The notes under the pieces are model-generated. The model did no database searches, had not been told where the DNA came from, and worked only from the letters and a program-made list of their open reading frames with translations. Both the position numbers and the translations under genes were made by a program. From Campylorhamphus procurvoides (Eukaryota > Chordata > Aves > Passeriformes > Dendrocolaptidae): a stretch of 64,000 nt of DNA. The stretch spans positions 62,001 to 126,000 of the forward strand of contig WBMV01002843.1 of NCBI GenBank assembly GCA_013396655.1, written 5' to 3'. Positions 60,801 to 64,000 of this stretch are shown here, piece after piece. Position 1 is the stretch's first letter. The number at the start of each line of letters is the position of its first letter.

Positions 60801-63800
60801 TGGGAAATACAATAGAGATGTAAAACAATTGCAGTTGTTTTCTTTACACTATAGGAAGTAGCCACAATAAGTTAGAACATTTTAGATGGTATATATTAAT
60901 TACTTTCCTCTTGATATAATATAAAAATGAATTTTGTCAGGTCTAGTAATCTAGTTAGAGTATTCAGAGTAGTTGAACATTGGACTATGATTCATGTATC
61001 ATAAAAAAATAACTTTCTACATGAGGAAAAAGTCTTCCATTTGATAAAGCTACTCAATATATTACAGTTTTCAAGTGTAAGCCACAGTACAGTGCTTTCC
61101 TTATACTGTACTTGTATGCAATAGAATATTTATCACATTTTGTCTGTACTGCAAGTTAAACCTACATCAGTGGTACTTTTATTTCCCCAACATAATTATT
61201 TTTTTCTCTTGACTGTCTGTTTCTCTAATGTTAGTTAGCAGCAATGCTGGCGAGAAAAAGTGAGATGAGGACAGTCATAGATAAAACGTGCAATAAATAT
61301 TAATTGTGGGATTCTTTATTTAAAAATTAATTTAAAGTACAATGACAAATATACTCTATAGCTAGAAAATTTGCATGTTGTAATATAGCCGTGAAATTAA
61401 TGCACTGGCTTTCTTTCCTTTTGCAGTATCTGTCATGCAAGCTTTTAGTATTTCAATAAATTGTAGCTGCTTATGAGAGTAGCCTGCCACTGGTGCTAAT
61501 TGAATCCTACTGAATTGTTAGCTTTGATCTGTGATGAGGTTTCCATGGTGATATCGGCAGCTGATACTATGGCCACTACAACAATCTCTTTGTGCTGTTA
61601 TGATTCGGAACTGCCCACCTAGGTAAGGATGAAACTCCAGCTCTGCTGAAAATCAATGGGAGCTTGCTGTTGATTTCAGTGAATTTGATGCTGTCTCTAT
61701 CATGACTGGGTTTGGAAACGTGCTCTGAAGTCATATCGGTCCCAAATGAAGGCAGTCTATAGTCCAGATAATATTTCTGGTTTAAATTGTTCATTGTGTT
61801 GCACGAAACCAGATGGAATTTGCTGGCATTCAAACCCATTCCCTGACTGATCATGTCTCCACATTAAATAAGTTAGGCGAGCCATTTCCCTCATAACTTA
61901 AACCCTCAATCTGGGATTATTCGATTTCGTTGTGCAGAAACCCTTAGAATGGAGTGGGACAATATGGCATAAGGGATCATAAAAGTACAGAAGAATGTTC
62001 CCCTTCAAAGGGCTTGCAGTTCGATACAGATGAGCTCCTGAGAAAGCCTGGGAAAGAAGGAGCTTAGGAGAACTGGCAGTGATCAGAGCAAATCAGCTGC
62101 CTGGCTACATTGATATTTTGCCATTTGAATAATTGACCCCAGTTTGAAGGAAGCTTTTGAAGGAAGACAAAGTGATTTGCTCTTCTGTGTGAAGCAGGTG
62201 GAAGAAAGTGTGGCAGTGCTTTTTGGGGAGTGAGTAGCCAGCAGACTGGCAACATGGGCAGAGGGTGGCAAGGTGGGAGAGGATGCAATCCCAAGAGGGA
62301 TTGCAGTGCCCCTAAACAGGGCCAAGCTGGTAGCAAAAATTGTGCAGGACCAGGAAGGAAGAACTAGTGGACAAATATAAAGAAAAGAAAGGGAAATGGC
62401 CAAAATAGAATGATCTTATTTTAACCTTACTCTGTATTATCCTAAATATGGTAGGATTGCATATGCCAGGCCAAGACAGAAGGAAGCTCCTGTAAATACA
62501 TGAGATGGGTGAAGTTCCTGTTAGGACAAGAGACGTGTTCCTAGATAAGCCTTTTGCATACAAGTGTGGTTAAGAAAGTCTGTAATTTTCAAGAGATTAT
62601 GTGAAAAGAAATAGCAACTTTAGAAGTAATCTGGATAAGAGAATCTCTGAAGGGCTCCAAGCAAGAAACAGTTTTCAAACTTTTCTACCTCCTTATGCTA
62701 GTGAGACAGTCTTGGATCAGATAACAGTAGAAAAGAAGCATTTCTGTAATATTTCAACTGGGTTTTAAAGTTAAGAATGGGAAAAGGGACAAGATTTGTT
62801 GTAGAAGGTCAAAAGACCTCTTAAGGAGTACATGAGCTGTGATTTTTACCATGGGTTTTTTTTGGACTGATAAATAGCTGTTTCTTGTAGCAATAAAAAT
62901 GTTCCAAATAATATTGCCTTCTTGATCCTTGTATTAAATTTGGACTGTATGTGCATGTGGAAAGGTTCAAGAAAGAAATTTAAGGGAAGTGAGAAAAATT
63001 GTATTAAAGGTACATATTTTAATAAATCACTTTGAATTTATTCCAGAAACTTTTTTTTAATGAAGAAAGGAAAACCATCTTAGTTGTGTCAGTTTTATGG
63101 TGAGTTCTATAACTTCTGTAAATATTTAGTATATCCAACACTGGTGAACACACCGATGGTTTTGCTCCTAAACTCCAAACAATCGTTTCTTATGGAGCAA
63201 GGATGACCTCTTGTGGTCTTCTGGTAGAGCGTCAGGTTTGGCCCATGTATAAAGGAGTTGGGAGTTTTATTAAGTTAGGGAGAGTCACAACGTACACGAA
63301 CTATTCCTATAGCAGTACTTCATTCAGGTGGGGAGCATGAGCACACTCACAGAGGGTGTGGTTTTGGCTCTTTGCTGGAATTTCCCTCATGTTGAGGTTA
63401 ATGTTCTAAGCTGAAATGGCCCTTTTAATATATATATAATAATCTATGAAAGTGAAACAAAACAAACAAACAAAAAAAGGCAAATAATATTGGTGTAATT
63501 CAATCCTTCCAGGTAAATGCTCCTATCAGCCTAAATGTGTGCAACCCAAAAGCCGTAGCAATGTGATAGTATCCAGGAGAGTACTACATTTTCACTGTTT
63601 ATGCTGACCAAAGTAGAGACTAAAAATGCTGTCGTACAAGTAACCTAACTCACTTTCACATTGCCTGGTGTCATGCTGACACTGTTCTCTGAAAGTTACC
63701 ATTTACCTTTAATCATGTAAAAGCTTGTATTATTTAAGTTTACATTGTTTAACCGTGGCCTGAAAGTTCAAAATCTTTTGACTGACCTGAAATTCAGTTT

Positions 63801-64000
63801 AAACCACTGGTGGGTTTGAGGAAGGAAACTGTATTTTGTATGGCATCAAAATTATTGCTGAACTTCCTTTCTGCCTCTGCTGGGTAGTGCAGTATGCTCT
63901 GAAATGTGATGTGCAAGTAGCCCTCAATGGCTCTGTACAGACCTAAGGTCTGTCATTCTCTTTGGGTATGTGTTGCCAATGTTACTGTAAAATCTGTAGC
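54801..64000. other. Intergenic DNA, no gene recognised
   Basis: No coding exon or LINE is recognised over 9.2 kb. There is an imperfect duplication near 57.14-57.22 kb and a repeat-poor AT-rich interval at 60.64-61.57 kb. If gene order follows other amniotes, RNF150 would start beyond the right edge in divergent orientation. Confidence 0.5.

Overview
This is vertebrate nuclear DNA, almost certainly from a bird. It holds many fragments of CR1 LINEs, the dominant avian retrotransposon, on both strands. It also holds one compact GT-AG spliced gene whose product I recognise as zinc finger protein 330 (ZNF330, nucleolar autoantigen NOA36). I see no bacterial, viral or organellar genes, and most open reading frames outside ZNF330 are chance or repeat-derived. 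Recognition rests on reading the sequence and on memory of the families; no database search was run.

Layout. Positions 1-35.3 kb are intergenic and contain five CR1 copies: 5.6-6.3 kb (+, reverse transcriptase piece), 7.1-7.4 kb (-), 15.3-16.3 kb (-, older polymerase piece with undetermined bases), 18.7-19.4 kb (+) and 26.5-26.8 kb (-). ZNF330 is on the minus strand: start codon at 44774, stop codon at 35304-35306, nine coding exons (120, 20, 71, 80, 127, 105, 47, 118 and 278 bp; 966 bp in total), and a predicted 321-residue protein. A possible polyadenylation signal lies at 34882-34887.

The first coding exon begins with only 10 nt of 5' UTR after a good splice acceptor, so a non-coding first exon must lie further upstream. 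The best candidate is a CpG-rich block at about 48.25-49.35 kb. It has tandem ETS-type CCGGAA cores, two GC boxes, a CAG|GTGGGA donor and a 20-bp motif repeated three times. Directly downstream of that donor, inside intron 1, lies about 560 bp of almost pure pyrimidine repeat, which is G-rich on the transcribed sense strand.

From 49.4 to 64 kb the DNA is intergenic again, with CR1 tails at 49.4-49.8, 51.0 and 54.3-54.8 kb. The AT-rich, repeat-poor stretches around 53.1-53.4 and 60.6-61.6 kb look like possible conserved non-coding DNA. In other amniotes, as I recall, ZNF330 lies between RNF150 and IL15. If that order holds here, IL15 would be off the left edge and RNF150 off the right, but no exon of either was recognised.

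I found no undescribed gene system. The most unusual structure is the promoter-proximal polypurine/polypyrimidine array in intron 1 of ZNF330.
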